This document shows positions 8,014-17,881 of a DNA stretch of 46,229 nucleotides, piece by piece. Under the pieces are notes generated by a model, which searched no databases, was not told the origin of the DNA, and worked only from the letters and a program-made list of their open reading frames with translations. The stretch comes from Myxococcus sp. Lineage in GTDB: Bacteria; Myxococcota; Myxococcia; Myxococcales; Myxococcaceae. The DNA is taken from the NCBI GenBank assembly GCA_014879945.1, contig JACSRE010000184.1:1-46229 (forward strand), written 5' to 3'. Each line of letters starts with the position of its first letter. Position 1 is the first letter of the stretch. A program made the position numbers and the translations under genes.

Positions 8014-9056
8014 CGCGCGCCTTCTCGAGCCCGCATCACCACCGCCACCAGCAGGCCCAGGCCGAACCCCGTACCGTGCGCGATCCACGCGACGTCGCCG
8101 GCGCCCATCGACGCGAGCCAGAGATCGAAGGCGACGTAGATCACCATCACGAACGGCAGCGGCAGTTGAGCCCGCAAGAGGCCCGGGAGCGGCACCAGCC
8201 ACTTGCCGCGGCGCTGAAGCACCACCGTCAGGCCCATCAGCCCGAAGACGCCCCCGCTGGCGCCGCCGATGAGCGTGCTGGGGTCGGCGAAGGCCGAGTC
8301 GATCAGCAGGGCCAGGGCGCCGCCGCCGAAGAGCATGGCGGGCACCAGCCAGTGCGGGCTCTTTCGCTCCACCGCGTCGCCGAAGAGCCACGCGAAGAGC
8401 AGGTTGCCGAGCAGGTGCAGCCACCCCTCGTGGGCGAACACCGCGGGCACGACGCCGATGACCGCGCCTCGATCGCCCCGGTACGCGAGCGCCTCGAACC
8501 CGAGCGACGCTGGCGCCAGCAGGCCGGCCCCGAAGCCGGCGGCCAGCGCCAGCACCGACAGCCAGGTCGCGACCGATGGCTGGGCGCCCTCGAGCCCGCT
8601 GAGCACGGGCACCCCGACGAGCGCCTGCGCCGTCTGGCCGAGGGTGGGCTGCGCCTCGGGCCTCGGCACGTCCGCCAGGCCCCGGGCGATCTCGCCGCGG
8701 GCGGCGTCGTCCATCGAGGCCCAGGCGTCTTGTCGAGCGATCGACTTCGTCACCAGCCGCAGCGACGCCAGGTCCGCGGCGTCGACCCAGAGCTGCTCGC
8801 ACGAGGGGCACCGCTCGACCCACGCCTCGAGGCGGCCGATTCGCCAGGGGGCCATGCGCTGGGCGCAGTCGGGGCACACGCGGGGCTTGCGCGAGGGCAG
8901 GGCGTCGGCGCGGGCCTCGGGTTCGATCACCGTCGAGGTGCCGGGCACCGCGCCCTCGAGCTGGGCGGCGCTCATCAGGCAGCCGCGGCAGAAGGGGCAC
9001 GCCCGGCCGAGCGCCCCGTCGACGAGCGCTCGCGCGTGATCTGGGCAGTTCGCCAT
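8010..9056 (-). CDS. Rhomboid-family intramembrane serine protease with N-terminal zinc ribbons
   Basis: A 348-residue protein. The C-terminal half is a rhomboid domain with about six membrane segments. It has HEGWLHLLGNLL (His209, His214, Asn218), the catalytic GASG loop with Ser267, and the catalytic His327 in AWIAHGTG, so it should be active in cleaving membrane proteins. The N-terminal 90 residues are cytosolic and cysteine-rich: Cys20/23/26, and Cys61/64 with Cys83/86 forming a TFIIB-like zinc ribbon (CPDCAQ, CPSCEQ). A helical linker joins the halves. I start at ATG 9056; a TTG three codons upstream is possible. Substrates are not evident from the neighbours. Confidence 0.88.
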   Translation of the reverse strand: MANCPDHARALVDGALGRACPFCRGCLMSAAQLEGAVPGTSTVIEPEARADALPSRKPRVCPDCAQRMAPWRIGRLEAWVERCPSCEQLWVDAADLASLRLVTKSIARQDAWASMDDAARGEIARGLADVPRPEAQPTLGQTAQALVGVPVLSGLEGAQPSVATWLSVLALAAGFGAGLLAPASLGFEALAYRGDRGAVIGVVPAVFAHEGWLHLLGNLLFAWLFGDAVERKSPHWLVPAMLFGGGALALLIDSAFADPSTLIGGASGGVFGLMGLTVVLQRRGKWLVPLPGLLRAQLPLPFVMVIYVAFDLWLASMGAGDVAWIAHGTGFGLGLLVAVVMRAREGAR

Positions 9057-9109
9057 GGGCGTCAATTGAGCGCAGCGCTTCGTGCGGCGCCAGCAGGAGC
9101 GAAGCCAGG

Positions 9110-9115
9110 TAGGCT
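9110..9115 (+). promoter_or_regulatory. Candidate -10 hexamer, leaderless type
   Basis: TAGGCT ends 7 bases before the GTG start at 9122 of the methyltransferase gene. No -35 with normal spacing and no ribosome binding site is visible. The 65-base divergent gap also serves the rhomboid gene. Confidence 0.3.
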
Positions 9116-9121
9116 GGTCAG

Positions 9122-9799
9122 GTGGAGGTTCGCGACCGCGAGAGCGCGGAGCTGATTCGTTCGCAGGTGTCGCAGCGGCGGCTTCCGCGTGGCGCGCTCC
9201 GCGCCGCGTTGCTCCGGGTGCCGCCCGCGGCGCGCGATGCCTGGCTCGACCTGGTGTTCGAGGTCGACGGCCTTCCCGACGACGGGCCCGAGCTGCCGCG
9301 AGGCTGCGTTCCCTACCTGCCGTGCGCCGTCGAGGTGCTGCTGCGCGCGGTGCAGGCCGCGCAAATCGACGCCGATGACGTCTTCGTCGACGTCGGCTCG
9401 GGGACGGGTCGGGCGGCTGCGGCGGTGCACCTGCTGACGGGCGCCGAGGCCATCGGGCTCGAGGTCCAGCCGGCGCTCGTGGAGTCGGCGCGAGCCCTCG
9501 CCGCGAGGCTCAACGTCGAGCGGGTCACCACGATCCTGGGTGACGCCGCGGAGCTGACCGGGTCGATGCGCGCCGGCTCGGTGTTCTTCTTCTACTGCCC
9601 CTTCAGCGGCGAGCGGCTCGCGCGCGTCTTCGCCGAGCTCGAGGCCATCGCCCGGCAGCGGCCCATCCGCGTCTGCGCCGTCGACCTCCCACTGCCGCAG
9701 GTGCCGTGGCTCGAGCTCGCCGCCCCGCCGTCGGGCGACCTCGCCGTCTACCGCAGCGTCACGCCAGCTTCGCCAGGAACTGCTCGATCTCGGCGTTGA
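9122..9799 (+). CDS. Class I SAM-dependent methyltransferase
   Basis: A 225-residue predicted methyltransferase. Motif I is VDVGSGTGR (residues 89-97), followed by the acidic end of strand 2 in AIGLEVQ and a motif II-like LGDAAEL. The motif I/II spacing and the helical N-terminus recall DOT1-like class I enzymes, but the substrate cannot be deduced. The start is GTG 9122, the first codon with a plausible upstream promoter. The 3' end overlaps the convergent alpha/beta hydrolase gene by 41 bases, so the last 13 codons are shared on opposite strands. Confidence 0.7.
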   Translation: MEVRDRESAELIRSQVSQRRLPRGALRAALLRVPPAARDAWLDLVFEVDGLPDDGPELPRGCVPYLPCAVEVLLRAVQAAQIDADDVFVDVGSGTGRAAAAVHLLTGAEAIGLEVQPALVESARALAARLNVERVTTILGDAAELTGSMRAGSVFFFYCPFSGERLARVFAELEAIARQRPIRVCAVDLPLPQVPWLELAAPPSGDLAVYRSVTPASPGTARSRR

Positions 9800-10635
9800 C
9801 CAGCCCCGGCCGCTCGAGCGGCGCGGTGTGGCTGCCGCCCTGAACGAAGAGGTACTTCGACTGCGGAAGGTGCTCGGCCATGCGCTGGCTCAGCCACACC
9901 GGCGTGAACTTGTCGATCTCACCGCCCACCACCAGGCTGGGCACGTTCACCTTCGGCAGGTGATCGAGGGCCGAGTGGTCCTTCAGGGAGTCGAGGGTGC
10001 GCACGAAGTACAGCGGGTGCATCTTCGCCAGGTGCTCCATGTACGGGTGGAAGTCGCTGTGGTTGAGCAGCAGGGGGTTGAGCTCGGTGCGAATGCCGAA
10101 CTCCACCGCCAGCTCGGTGCGCAGGAGCTTGCCGGTGGCCATTCTCGCCAGGCCGGGGAAGCGCTCCACGAAGGCCTTCAGCCGGGGGAAGGCGACGCGC
10201 AGCAGCGAGTGATCGTGCCAGGTGTCGAGCGGGGTGCCGTAGGAGCCGCAGAGCAACACGAGGCCGGCGACGCGGGCGGGGTGCCGCCGGTGGAACTCGA
10301 GCGCCATCTGCACGCCCATGGAGTGCCCGAAGATCACCGCGCGATCGAGGCGGGTGTGATCCATCAAGCGCACCAGGTCGTCGCAGATGTACTCGACGCC
10401 GATGCGGGTGTCGTCGGTGGGCACGCCGCTCTTGCCGTGGCCCCGGTAGTTCCAGTGCATCACGCGGCGGCGCGCGGCGAGGGGCTCCCACAGGTAGCGC
10501 CAGATGAACCCGTCGCAGCCCAGGCCGTCGCACAGCACCGCGGGAACGCCGGGCCCCTCGCCGCGCTCCTCGAACCACAGGGGCGCGCCGTCGTCGGTGG
10601 TGAAGAACGACTGGTGAAACGATCTCGTCCCGCCG

Positions 10636-10643
<8 letters not shown>
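9759..10643 (-). CDS. Alpha/beta hydrolase
   Basis: A 294-residue soluble alpha/beta hydrolase. The nucleophile elbow is GHSMG with Ser108, the acid is probably Asp244 in VVGGEIDKFTP and the base is His272 in GGSHTAPLE, so the triad is complete. An HG-type oxyanion segment (LCDGLGCDGF) precedes it. Length and layout fit the epoxide hydrolase/esterase/haloperoxidase-like superfamily; substrate unknown. The GTG start at 10643 overlaps the end of the upstream sigma-54 activator gene by 8 bases. The two form an operon with the hydrolase second. Confidence 0.82.
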
Positions 10644-12243
<1,600 letters not shown>

Positions 12244-12380
12244 GCGGAGGCCTCGAAAGACGGCGCAGGCGACGCTTGACGGCCAAAGTCGTCTGAACCA
12301 ACGACAGGTCTAGCTCAGGCTGTCTGAAGAGTGGACAAGAGACGTGCAGGCGGAAGAGGGGAAAGGTATTCCGAGGTCGC
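12244..12380. other. Divergent intergenic region between sigma-54 activator and rsmD
   Basis: 137 bases carrying both promoters. I see GACAG at 12303-12307 with CTGTC at 12320-12324 as a weak inverted repeat, a TTGACG at 12276-12281 without a matching -10, and TATTCC ending 9 bases before the rsmD ATG. No sigma-54 (GG-N10-GC) promoter was recognised. Confidence 0.3.
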
Positions 12381-12941
12381 ATGCGCATCGTGGGCGGGAC
12401 GGCCAGAGGACGAACGCTGAAGACGCCGAAGGGGTCGGACACCACGCGGCCGACGGCCGACCGGGTGCGCGAGACGATCTTCAACGTGCTGGGGCAGACC
12501 TGCGAGGGCCTGCGGGTGCTCGATCTCTTCGCCGGCACCGGCGCGCTCGGGCTCGAGGCGGTGTCGCGGGGCGCGACCCTGGCGGTGTTGGTGGACAGCG
12601 GCCGTGAAGCGGTGGGCCTGTGTCGAGAGAACGCGAAGGCGCTGGGCTTCGAGGCGCAGGTCGAGATCCTCAGCCAGCCGGCGGTCAAGGCGCTCGCGGC
12701 GCTCGCTGCGCGGGGCGCCCGGTTCGAGCTGGTGTTCTCCGATCCACCCTACGTCGCGCGGGCCGGGCTCGAGGTGCTCGCGGCGCTCGAGGCGCTGGTG
12801 GAGGAGGGCGGGGTGGCGGTGATCGAGCACGAGGCCGCCGAGGTGCTGGGCGAGCACGTCGGCCGTTGGCGGCGCGAAGACCAGCGAACGTTCGGCGCGA
12901 CGCAGGTCTCGATCTTCCGGTTGACCGACCCGGCGGCGTGA
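12381..12941 (+). CDS. rsmD: 16S rRNA (guanine(966)-N(2))-methyltransferase RsmD
   Basis: A 186-residue methyltransferase that modifies G966 of 16S rRNA in the 30S subunit. The N-terminus [16 protein letters not shown] and the following [15 protein letters not shown] are diagnostic of RsmD. The SAM site is [14 protein letters not shown], and the catalytic motif IV is DPPY (in [10 protein letters not shown]). Length is typical. Start is ATG 12381. It lies 16 bases upstream of coaD; the rsmD-coaD pairing is common in bacteria and supports both calls. Confidence 0.94.
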   Translation: MRIVGGTARGRTLKTPKGSDTTRPTADRVRETIFNVLGQTCEGLRVLDLFAGTGALGLEAVSRGATLAVLVDSGREAVGLCRENAKALGFEAQVEILSQPAVKALAALAARGARFELVFSDPPYVARAGLEVLAALEALVEEGGVAVIEHEAAEVLGEHVGRWRREDQRTFGATQVSIFRLTDPAA

Positions 12942-12949
12942 ACGACTCT
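12921..12949 (+). promoter_or_regulatory. Candidate internal promoter for coaD
   Basis: TTGACC at 12921-12926 and GACTCT at 12944-12949 are separated by 17 bases, inside the end of rsmD and the rsmD-coaD gap. The -10 ends 9 bases before the coaD ATG, so transcripts from it would be nearly leaderless. The -10 is weak. Confidence 0.35.
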
Positions 12950-12957
12950 GTGCGCCG

Positions 12958-13443
12958 ATGTCCGTCGCCATCTACCCCGGCTCGTTCGACCCGTTGACCA
13001 ACGGCCACCTCTCGCTGATTCAGCGCGGGTTGAAGATGTTCGACACGGTCATCGTGGCCATCGCGGTGAACCCGAAGAAGACGCCGCTGTTCACGGTGGC
13101 CGAGCGCAAGGGCTTCATCCGCGACGCCTTCCCTGACGAGAAGCGCGTCGAGGTCGACGACTTCCAGGGGCTGCTCGTCGACTACGGCAAGCGGCGCAAC
13201 GTGAAGGTGATGCTCCGCGGTCTGCGGGCGGTGAGCGACTTCGAGTACGAGTTTCAGCTGGCCAACATGAACCGCAAGCTCGACCCCGAGCTCGAGACGG
13301 TCTTCATGATGACGGGCGAAGACTACTTCTACGTTTCGTCGAACCTGGTGCGCGAAGTGGCCAGCTTCGGGGGCAACGTCGACGGGCTGGTGCCCGAGAA
13401 CGTCGCCGCAGGGCTTCGCGCCAAGTACGCCAAAAAGGAATGA
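12958..13443 (+). CDS. coaD: Phosphopantetheine adenylyltransferase
   Basis: Transfers AMP from ATP to 4'-phosphopantetheine, the penultimate step of coenzyme A synthesis. The 161-residue protein begins with [16 protein letters not shown], the nucleotidyltransferase T/HxGH motif, and contains [20 protein letters not shown] and [15 protein letters not shown], all typical of bacterial PPAT. Start is ATG 12958. Its stop overlaps the ATG of the aminotransferase gene (13440-13443), so coupling is likely. Confidence 0.96.
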   Translation: MSVAIYPGSFDPLTNGHLSLIQRGLKMFDTVIVAIAVNPKKTPLFTVAERKGFIRDAFPDEKRVEVDDFQGLLVDYGKRRNVKVMLRGLRAVSDFEYEFQLANMNRKLDPELETVFMMTGEDYFYVSSNLVREVASFGGNVDGLVPENVAAGLRAKYAKKE

Positions 13444-14648
13444 ACGCCGTCATGATCAAGCTCGCCAACCGACTCAAGAGCGCCAAGCCCTCGCCCACGC
13501 TCGCCCTCAACGCCAAGGCCAAGGCGCTCGCCGCCAAGGGCGCCGACGTCGTCTCGTTCGCGGCCGGCGAGCCCGACTTCGACACGCCCGCGCACATCAA
13601 AGACGCCATCAAGGCAGCGCTCGACGCCGGCTTCACCAAGTACACCGCGACCGGCGGCATCCCCGAGCTCAAGGCCGCCATCATCGACAAGCTCAAGGCC
13701 GAGAACCGCCTCGAGTACGCGCCCGATCAGGTGCTGGTGTCGGTCGGCGCCAAGCACTCGCTCTACAACATCTTCCAGGCGCTCCTCTCGCCGGGCGACG
13801 AGGTGATCATCTTCTCGCCGTACTGGGTCAGCTACCCCGACATGGTGCGCTTGGCCGACGGCGAGCCGGTGATCGTCGAGACCAGCGCGCACAACAACTG
13901 GGCGCCCGACCCCGCGCAGCTGCGCAAGGCGCTGACCCCTCGCACCCGCGCGGTCATCTTGAACAGCCCGTCGAACCCGACCGGGGGCGTGTACTCGCGG
14001 CAGACGCTGCTCGACATCGCCGAGGCCGTGCGCGGCCATGACTGCCTGCTCATCTCGGACGACATCTACGAGCGGCTGCTCTACGTCGAGGGTGGCTTCC
14101 AGAACATCGCCAACGTCGCGCCCGACCTCGCCCCTCGCACGGTGGTGGTCAACGGCTTCTCGAAGGCCTACGCGATGACGGGGCTGCGGCTGGGCTACGC
14201 GGCCGGCCCGAAGGAGCTGATCGCGGGCATGCAGATGGTGCAGGACCAGTCGACCTCCAACGCCACCTCGGTGATCCAGAAGGCGGCGGTCACCGCGCTC
14301 AAGGGGCCGCAGGAGCCGCTGGACGCGATGGTGAAGGAGTACGCCAAGCGCCGGGTGGTGATGGCCGATGGGCTGAGCAAGATCTCGGGGGTGAAGTGCC
14401 CCCGGCCCGACGGCGCCTTCTACTGCTTCGCCGACGTCGGCGAGCTGATCGGCAAGTCGTACAAGGGCCAGACGATCACCGGCTCCATCAAGCTCTCCGA
14501 GATGCTCCTCGAGGACTTCCTGCTGGCGGCGGTGCCGGGCGAGCCGTTCGGCGCCGACGGCTACCTGCGCTTCTCGTTCGCGACCTCACAGGCCATCATC
14601 GAGAAGGGCCTGGGGCGCCTGGCCGAGTTCACCGCGAAGGTGAGCTGA
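13440..14648 (+). CDS. PLP-dependent aspartate aminotransferase (class I, Ib subgroup)
   Basis: A 402-residue aminotransferase predicted to interconvert aspartate and oxaloacetate with 2-oxoglutarate/glutamate. The PLP lysine is Lys242 in [24 protein letters not shown] holds the asparagine that contacts PLP, and SDDIYE holds the Asp/Tyr pair. YLRFSFATS near the C-terminus has the substrate carboxylate-binding arginine. The N-terminal [11 protein letters not shown] is typical of the thermophile-type AspC subgroup. Start is ATG 13440, overlapping coaD by four bases; a second ATG four codons on is an alternative. It ends 13 bases before the convergent secreted-protein gene. Confidence 0.92.
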   Translation: MNAVMIKLANRLKSAKPSPTLALNAKAKALAAKGADVVSFAAGEPDFDTPAHIKDAIKAALDAGFTKYTATGGIPELKAAIIDKLKAENRLEYAPDQVLVSVGAKHSLYNIFQALLSPGDEVIIFSPYWVSYPDMVRLADGEPVIVETSAHNNWAPDPAQLRKALTPRTRAVILNSPSNPTGGVYSRQTLLDIAEAVRGHDCLLISDDIYERLLYVEGGFQNIANVAPDLAPRTVVVNGFSKAYAMTGLRLGYAAGPKELIAGMQMVQDQSTSNATSVIQKAAVTALKGPQEPLDAMVKEYAKRRVVMADGLSKISGVKCPRPDGAFYCFADVGELIGKSYKGQTITGSIKLSEMLLEDFLLAAVPGEPFGADGYLRFSFATSQAIIEKGLGRLAEFTAKVS

Positions 14649-14661
14649 GCCGGGCCTGACT

Positions 14662-15369
14662 TCAGTCGTGGTAGGCGACGATCTGCCACGTCGAGCCCAC
14701 GCTCTTGAGCACCACGACGGCGGCGCGGCCCGAGAGGTTGGCGACCGCGATGAACTGGCCCTGGGCCTGACGCCACGGCCAGCTCTTGAGGCGGGCGGGC
14801 GGCTGCCCGTACTTCTTCTCCATCTCGGCGGGGGTCAGCACCTCGATGCCGTAGAGCGCGATCAGATCGGTGCGCTTGCTGCGCAGGTGCTTGGCCCAGG
14901 TCGACCGCAGCTCGACCGGCCGCTCGATGCGCCGATCTTCGAGCATGAACGGCACGCCCACGTACTCCACCACCCGGCCGGCGTCGCCCGTCACCAGCGC
15001 CTCGAAGAAGCTGCGTGAGACGACCAGCGCCTGCTCGGCGTCGGTCAGCGAGTAGTAGTCGTCGAGGTTGAAGTCGCGCGGCGGGAGCACCGGGCTCCCG
15101 GTCAGCCCTTCGGCCTTCTTCCGGATCTCGTCCGCGGCCTGCAGCCGCTCGGGCGCCGCCAGCTCCTTGAGCTTGCTCGCCGCCCGCGCCAGCTCGTCGG
15201 CCTGGCGCTTCATGGCGGCGATGGCCGGGTCGGCGCTGCCCCCCGAGCCTCCGGGCGCCGGGGTCGGCGCTCCGTCCGGCGCGGCGACGGGCTCCTCGGG
15301 CACGGGCGTGTCGGCCTCGGCGGGGTCCTGCGCGAGCACCAGTCCGACGGTCAGGGCGATGGCCAACAT
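14662..15369 (-). CDS. Secreted hypothetical protein
   Basis: A 235-residue protein I do not recognise. The first 13 residues (MLAIALTVGLVLA) form a hydrophobic signal peptide with likely cleavage near AQD. A Pro/Ala/Gly-rich linker (about 20-48) and an amphipathic, Lys/Ala-rich helical region follow. The C-terminal half (about 100-235) has alternating strands and could be an NTF2-like fold, ending in VVVLKSVGSTWQIVAYHD, but this is only an impression. Start is ATG 15369, which directly abuts a strong inverted repeat at 15370-15402. It is downstream of the MFS transporter on the same strand. Confidence 0.6.
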   Translation of the reverse strand: MLAIALTVGLVLAQDPAEADTPVPEEPVAAPDGAPTPAPGGSGGSADPAIAAMKRQADELARAASKLKELAAPERLQAADEIRKKAEGLTGSPVLPPRDFNLDDYYSLTDAEQALVVSRSFFEALVTGDAGRVVEYVGVPFMLEDRRIERPVELRSTWAKHLRSKRTDLIALYGIEVLTPAEMEKKYGQPPARLKSWPWRQAQGQFIAVANLSGRAAVVVLKSVGSTWQIVAYHD

Positions 15370-15402
15370 GGGGCGGGACCGTAGAAGAAACGGCCCCGCC
15401 CC
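15370..15402. terminator. Strong GC-rich hairpin between MFS and secreted-protein genes
   Basis: Left arm 15370-15382 and right arm 15390-15402 pair over 13 positions with a single A/C mismatch, around a 7-base A/G-rich loop. The hairpin lies just after the MFS stop on the minus strand and immediately before the next ATG (15369). No U tract follows in the minus direction, so it is not a classical terminator. Read-through RNA could have the downstream start masked. Its left arm also contains a minus-strand TACGGT (15378-15383). Confidence 0.5.
15378..15383 (-). promoter_or_regulatory. Candidate -10 hexamer, leaderless type
   Basis: On the minus strand TACGGT ends 9 bases before the ATG at 15369. 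A transcript from it would start inside the hairpin arm and lack most of the stem, so the start codon would be free. Confidence 0.3.
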
Positions 15403-15416
15403 GCGAGCACCTCACG

Positions 15417-16613
15417 TCAGCCCCGCGCGCGGGCCGGGAGCGCCCAGAGGTACCCGACGGCCGCGAGCGCGCACGCCAGGAAGCACAGGCCCCAGAAGGG
15501 CACCAGCCCCGTCACCACGATGAGCCGCGGGCTGATGATCGGCGCGGTCACCACCGCCAGGCTCCAGGTGAGCCCGAAGGCGCCCTGGTAGCGGCCCCGC
15601 AGGTGCGCCGGGGCGCGATCGGCCACCACCGTCGAGTTCACCGGCGCCATCACGATCTCCCCCAGCGTCCACACCGCGACCGTCAGGGCGAACGCCGGTA
15701 GCGCCGCCGCGAAGGCCGTCAGCCCGAAGCCGACGCCGGTGACCAGCGCCCCCAGCGCGAGCGGGCGGCCTGGGCTCCCGCTGGTGACCGCCCGCAGCAC
15801 CAGCGGCTGCAGCAGCACGATCAACACGCCGTTGGTCGCCAGCGCGATGCCGAACGCCTCGGGCCCCAGGCCCTTCTCGGTCATGTCCTGCGGCAGCGAG
15901 GTGAGGTGCTGCATGAAGACGAAGGCCGTCACGTAGCTGAGCCCCAGGAAGGGCACGAAGGCGCGATCGAGGAAGGGTGTCAGCAGTGAGCCGCGCAGCC
16001 CCTCGGCGCGCTCGGGCCTGGTCTCGGGCACCCCGAGGAAGATGACGCCCGCGCAGGCCAGCGTGGTGGCCGCGTCGGCGAAGAAGAGCACGCCGAAGCC
16101 GCTGCGCGCGACGAAGCCCCCCACCAGCGCCGCGAAGGCGAAGCCGAGGTTGATGGCCCAGTACTGGGTGCCGAAGGCCTTCACGCGGAACTCGGGCGCC
16201 ACCAGGTCCGCCACCAGCGCCTGGCTGGCGGGCCGGAACAGATCGGCGGTGAGCCCCAGCACGAAGACGAGCGCGCCGATGAGCGACAGGTCGCGCGCCT
16301 GCCCGAGGGCCACCATCACCAGCGACGAGGTCACCAGGCTCACCAGGAGCGTGGCGCGCCGGCCGATGCGGTCGGCCAGGGTGCCGCCCAGGGTGGTGCC
16401 GGCGAGCGAGCCGACGCCGTAGAGCGCGAGGATGGAGCCCGCCTCGACGAGCGTCGTGCCCCGCTCGCGCGTCAGGTAGACGGTCATCAGCGGCACGATG
16501 AAGCTGCCGGTGCGGTTGATGAGGAGCCCCGCCCACAGGAACCAGTAGGGCCGCGGCAGGCCCTCTGTGAAGCGGTTCAGCGCGCTGCGTTCAGTCACCG
16601 AGAGCGAAGTCAT
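15417..16613 (-). CDS. MFS transporter, drug efflux-like
   Basis: A 398-residue polytopic inner-membrane protein with about 12 hydrophobic segments. The loop after the second helix carries the MFS motif A-like GTLADRIGRRATLL, and the first helix region has PYWFLWAGLLINRTGSFIVP. These features and the length fit the major facilitator family, in the multidrug-resistance-like subset with few large loops. The frame is open to 16736, but the upstream residues are Arg/Pro-rich and not membrane-like, so I start at ATG 16613. Substrate is unknown. Confidence 0.85.
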   Translation of the reverse strand: MTSLSVTERSALNRFTEGLPRPYWFLWAGLLINRTGSFIVPLMTVYLTRERGTTLVEAGSILALYGVGSLAGTTLGGTLADRIGRRATLLVSLVTSSLVMVALGQARDLSLIGALVFVLGLTADLFRPASQALVADLVAPEFRVKAFGTQYWAINLGFAFAALVGGFVARSGFGVLFFADAATTLACAGVIFLGVPETRPERAEGLRGSLLTPFLDRAFVPFLGLSYVTAFVFMQHLTSLPQDMTEKGLGPEAFGIALATNGVLIVLLQPLVLRAVTSGSPGRPLALGALVTGVGFGLTAFAAALPAFALTVAVWTLGEIVMAPVNSTVVADRAPAHLRGRYQGAFGLTWSLAVVTAPIISPRLIVVTGLVPFWGLCFLACALAAVGYLWALPARARG

Positions 16614-16699
16614 GCGGCCACGACGCGCCGCGTGCAAGGGCTCTGACGGCGCCCACCCGGCCCCGGGCGAAAAGGGCCTGCTTCGCCTCGGCGGGGCAG

Positions 16700-16705
16700 T
16701 ACAGT
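16700..16705 (+). promoter_or_regulatory. Candidate -10 hexamer, leaderless type
   Basis: TACAGT ends 10 bases before the ATG at 16715. The bases between it and the start are pyrimidine-rich and hold no Shine-Dalgarno sequence. Confidence 0.35.
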
Positions 16706-16714
16706 CATTCCTCC

Positions 16715-17881
16715 ATGTCCTCCGAGATCCGCTCACTGTTGGCGGCAGCGCAGGAAGCCGAAGCGAAGGGCGACGTGCCCCGGGCGGTGACCCGGCTCCA
16801 GCAGGCCGCCGCGTTCTACCGCGCCCGGCGAATGGACCGCCGCGCCGCCCAGATGGACCGGCACATCGACCGCCTCGAGGGGCGCGCCGTCACCGAGCCG
16901 CTCGACACCATTCACGACTCCGGCATCGCGCTCTTCGACGAGGTCGACGACGCGGTCTCGCACGTGCTCGAAGACGCGCCCTTCGGGAGCGAGCGCGCGC
17001 TGGGCGATGACGGGCTGGGCTTCGGCGATGAGCTCTTCGAGGCGAGCCGGCGGCCGTCCAGGGTCTTCCGGCCCGATCCGGCGTTCGATCGCGGGCCCCA
17101 GCCGGCCGACCCGGCCATCGACGCCTGGTGCTCGTTCTGCTGTCGGCCCAGGGGCGAGGTGGGGCCGTTGATCGCAGGGCCCGCCGGGGCCTTCATCTGC
17201 GCGGGCTGCGTCACCCTCAGCGCGCGCCTGATGGCCCTGCCGGCGCCCGAGCTCCAGCCCACCGCTCCGAGCCGGCCGCCGGCGCCGCGCGTCGCCACCG
17301 AGCTCCCCGGCCAGCGGAGCGCGCGCGCCACATGGGATCGCCGCAAGCCGCGGGTCGCCCTGGTCGTCGGCCCCGAAGGCGCCGGCAAGTCGGTCTTCCT
17401 CAAGAGCCTGGGCGAGCCGGTGACGAGGCCGTTCTCACGCGCCGACGGCGACACCCTGCTGGTCGATCTCTCGTCCCCGCTGTCTGCCGACGAAGAGGGC
17501 GCGCTCCAGCGCTGGCTCGAGGCGCACCCTCGGCGTCAGGCCGTGCTGGCCGCGCGGGGCGACGCGCCGACGCCGGTGCTGGTGCTCCAGGGGGAGCAGG
17601 GCGAAGAGCCCGTCTACGACACCGAGGCCCTGCACCGCGCCGTCGCCGCGCACCTCTCGCCGCAGGTGCTCTCGCTGGTGGACTCGGTGCTGCCGTTGCC
17701 GTCGCCCGATCGAGACGCGCTGCTGCACCTGGCCCAAAGCCTGCTGGCGGCGCGGGAGATCGAGCTCCCCGAGGGCGCGCTCGACGCGGTGGTGTCCCTC
17801 GCCGAGCGGTCGGGTCGCGGCGCGCGGGAGCTGGCGGCGTTGATCGCCAGAATTCCCTCGGGCCGCTACAAGAGCCCCTGA
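16715..17881 (+). CDS. Protein with ClpX-type C4 zinc finger and P-loop
   Basis: A 388-residue protein of unknown role. Residues 1-57 are helical and TPR-like (AQEAEAKGDVPRAVTRLQQA). An acidic linker follows. Residues 139-165 match the ClpX zinc-binding domain closely, with Cys139/Cys142 and Cys162/Cys165 and the inner sequence LIAGPAGAFICAGC. A Pro-rich linker leads to a P-loop, GPEGAGKS (219-226), followed by LLVDLSSP as a possible Walker B strand. The C-terminus (LPLPSPDRDALLHLAQSLL) looks like a winged or AAA-lid helical part. It lacks the full ClpX AAA+ motifs. The stop overlaps the next start by one base (TGATG at 17879-17883), so it is co-transcribed with the LipB fusion. Confidence 0.7.
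   Translation: MSSEIRSLLAAAQEAEAKGDVPRAVTRLQQAAAFYRARRMDRRAAQMDRHIDRLEGRAVTEPLDTIHDSGIALFDEVDDAVSHVLEDAPFGSERALGDDGLGFGDELFEASRRPSRVFRPDPAFDRGPQPADPAIDAWCSFCCRPRGEVGPLIAGPAGAFICAGCVTLSARLMALPAPELQPTAPSRPPAPRVATELPGQRSARATWDRRKPRVALVVGPEGAGKSVFLKSLGEPVTRPFSRADGDTLLVDLSSPLSADEEGALQRWLEAHPRRQAVLAARGDAPTPVLVLQGEQGEEPVYDTEALHRAVAAHLSPQVLSLVDSVLPLPSPDRDALLHLAQSLLAAREIELPEGALDAVVSLAERSGRGARELAALIARIPSGRYKSP

Noticed and set aside
5464-9000. A 1178-codon open frame on the minus strand extending typA upstream
   Set aside because: The N-terminal 566 codons are Arg/Pro-rich antisense-phase sequence over the rhomboid and cysteine-cluster genes; TypA clearly starts at 7302.
12276-12304. TTGACG as a -35 for rsmD
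   Set aside because: No -10-like hexamer stands at 16-18 bases; the TATTCC near the ATG is not at compatible spacing.
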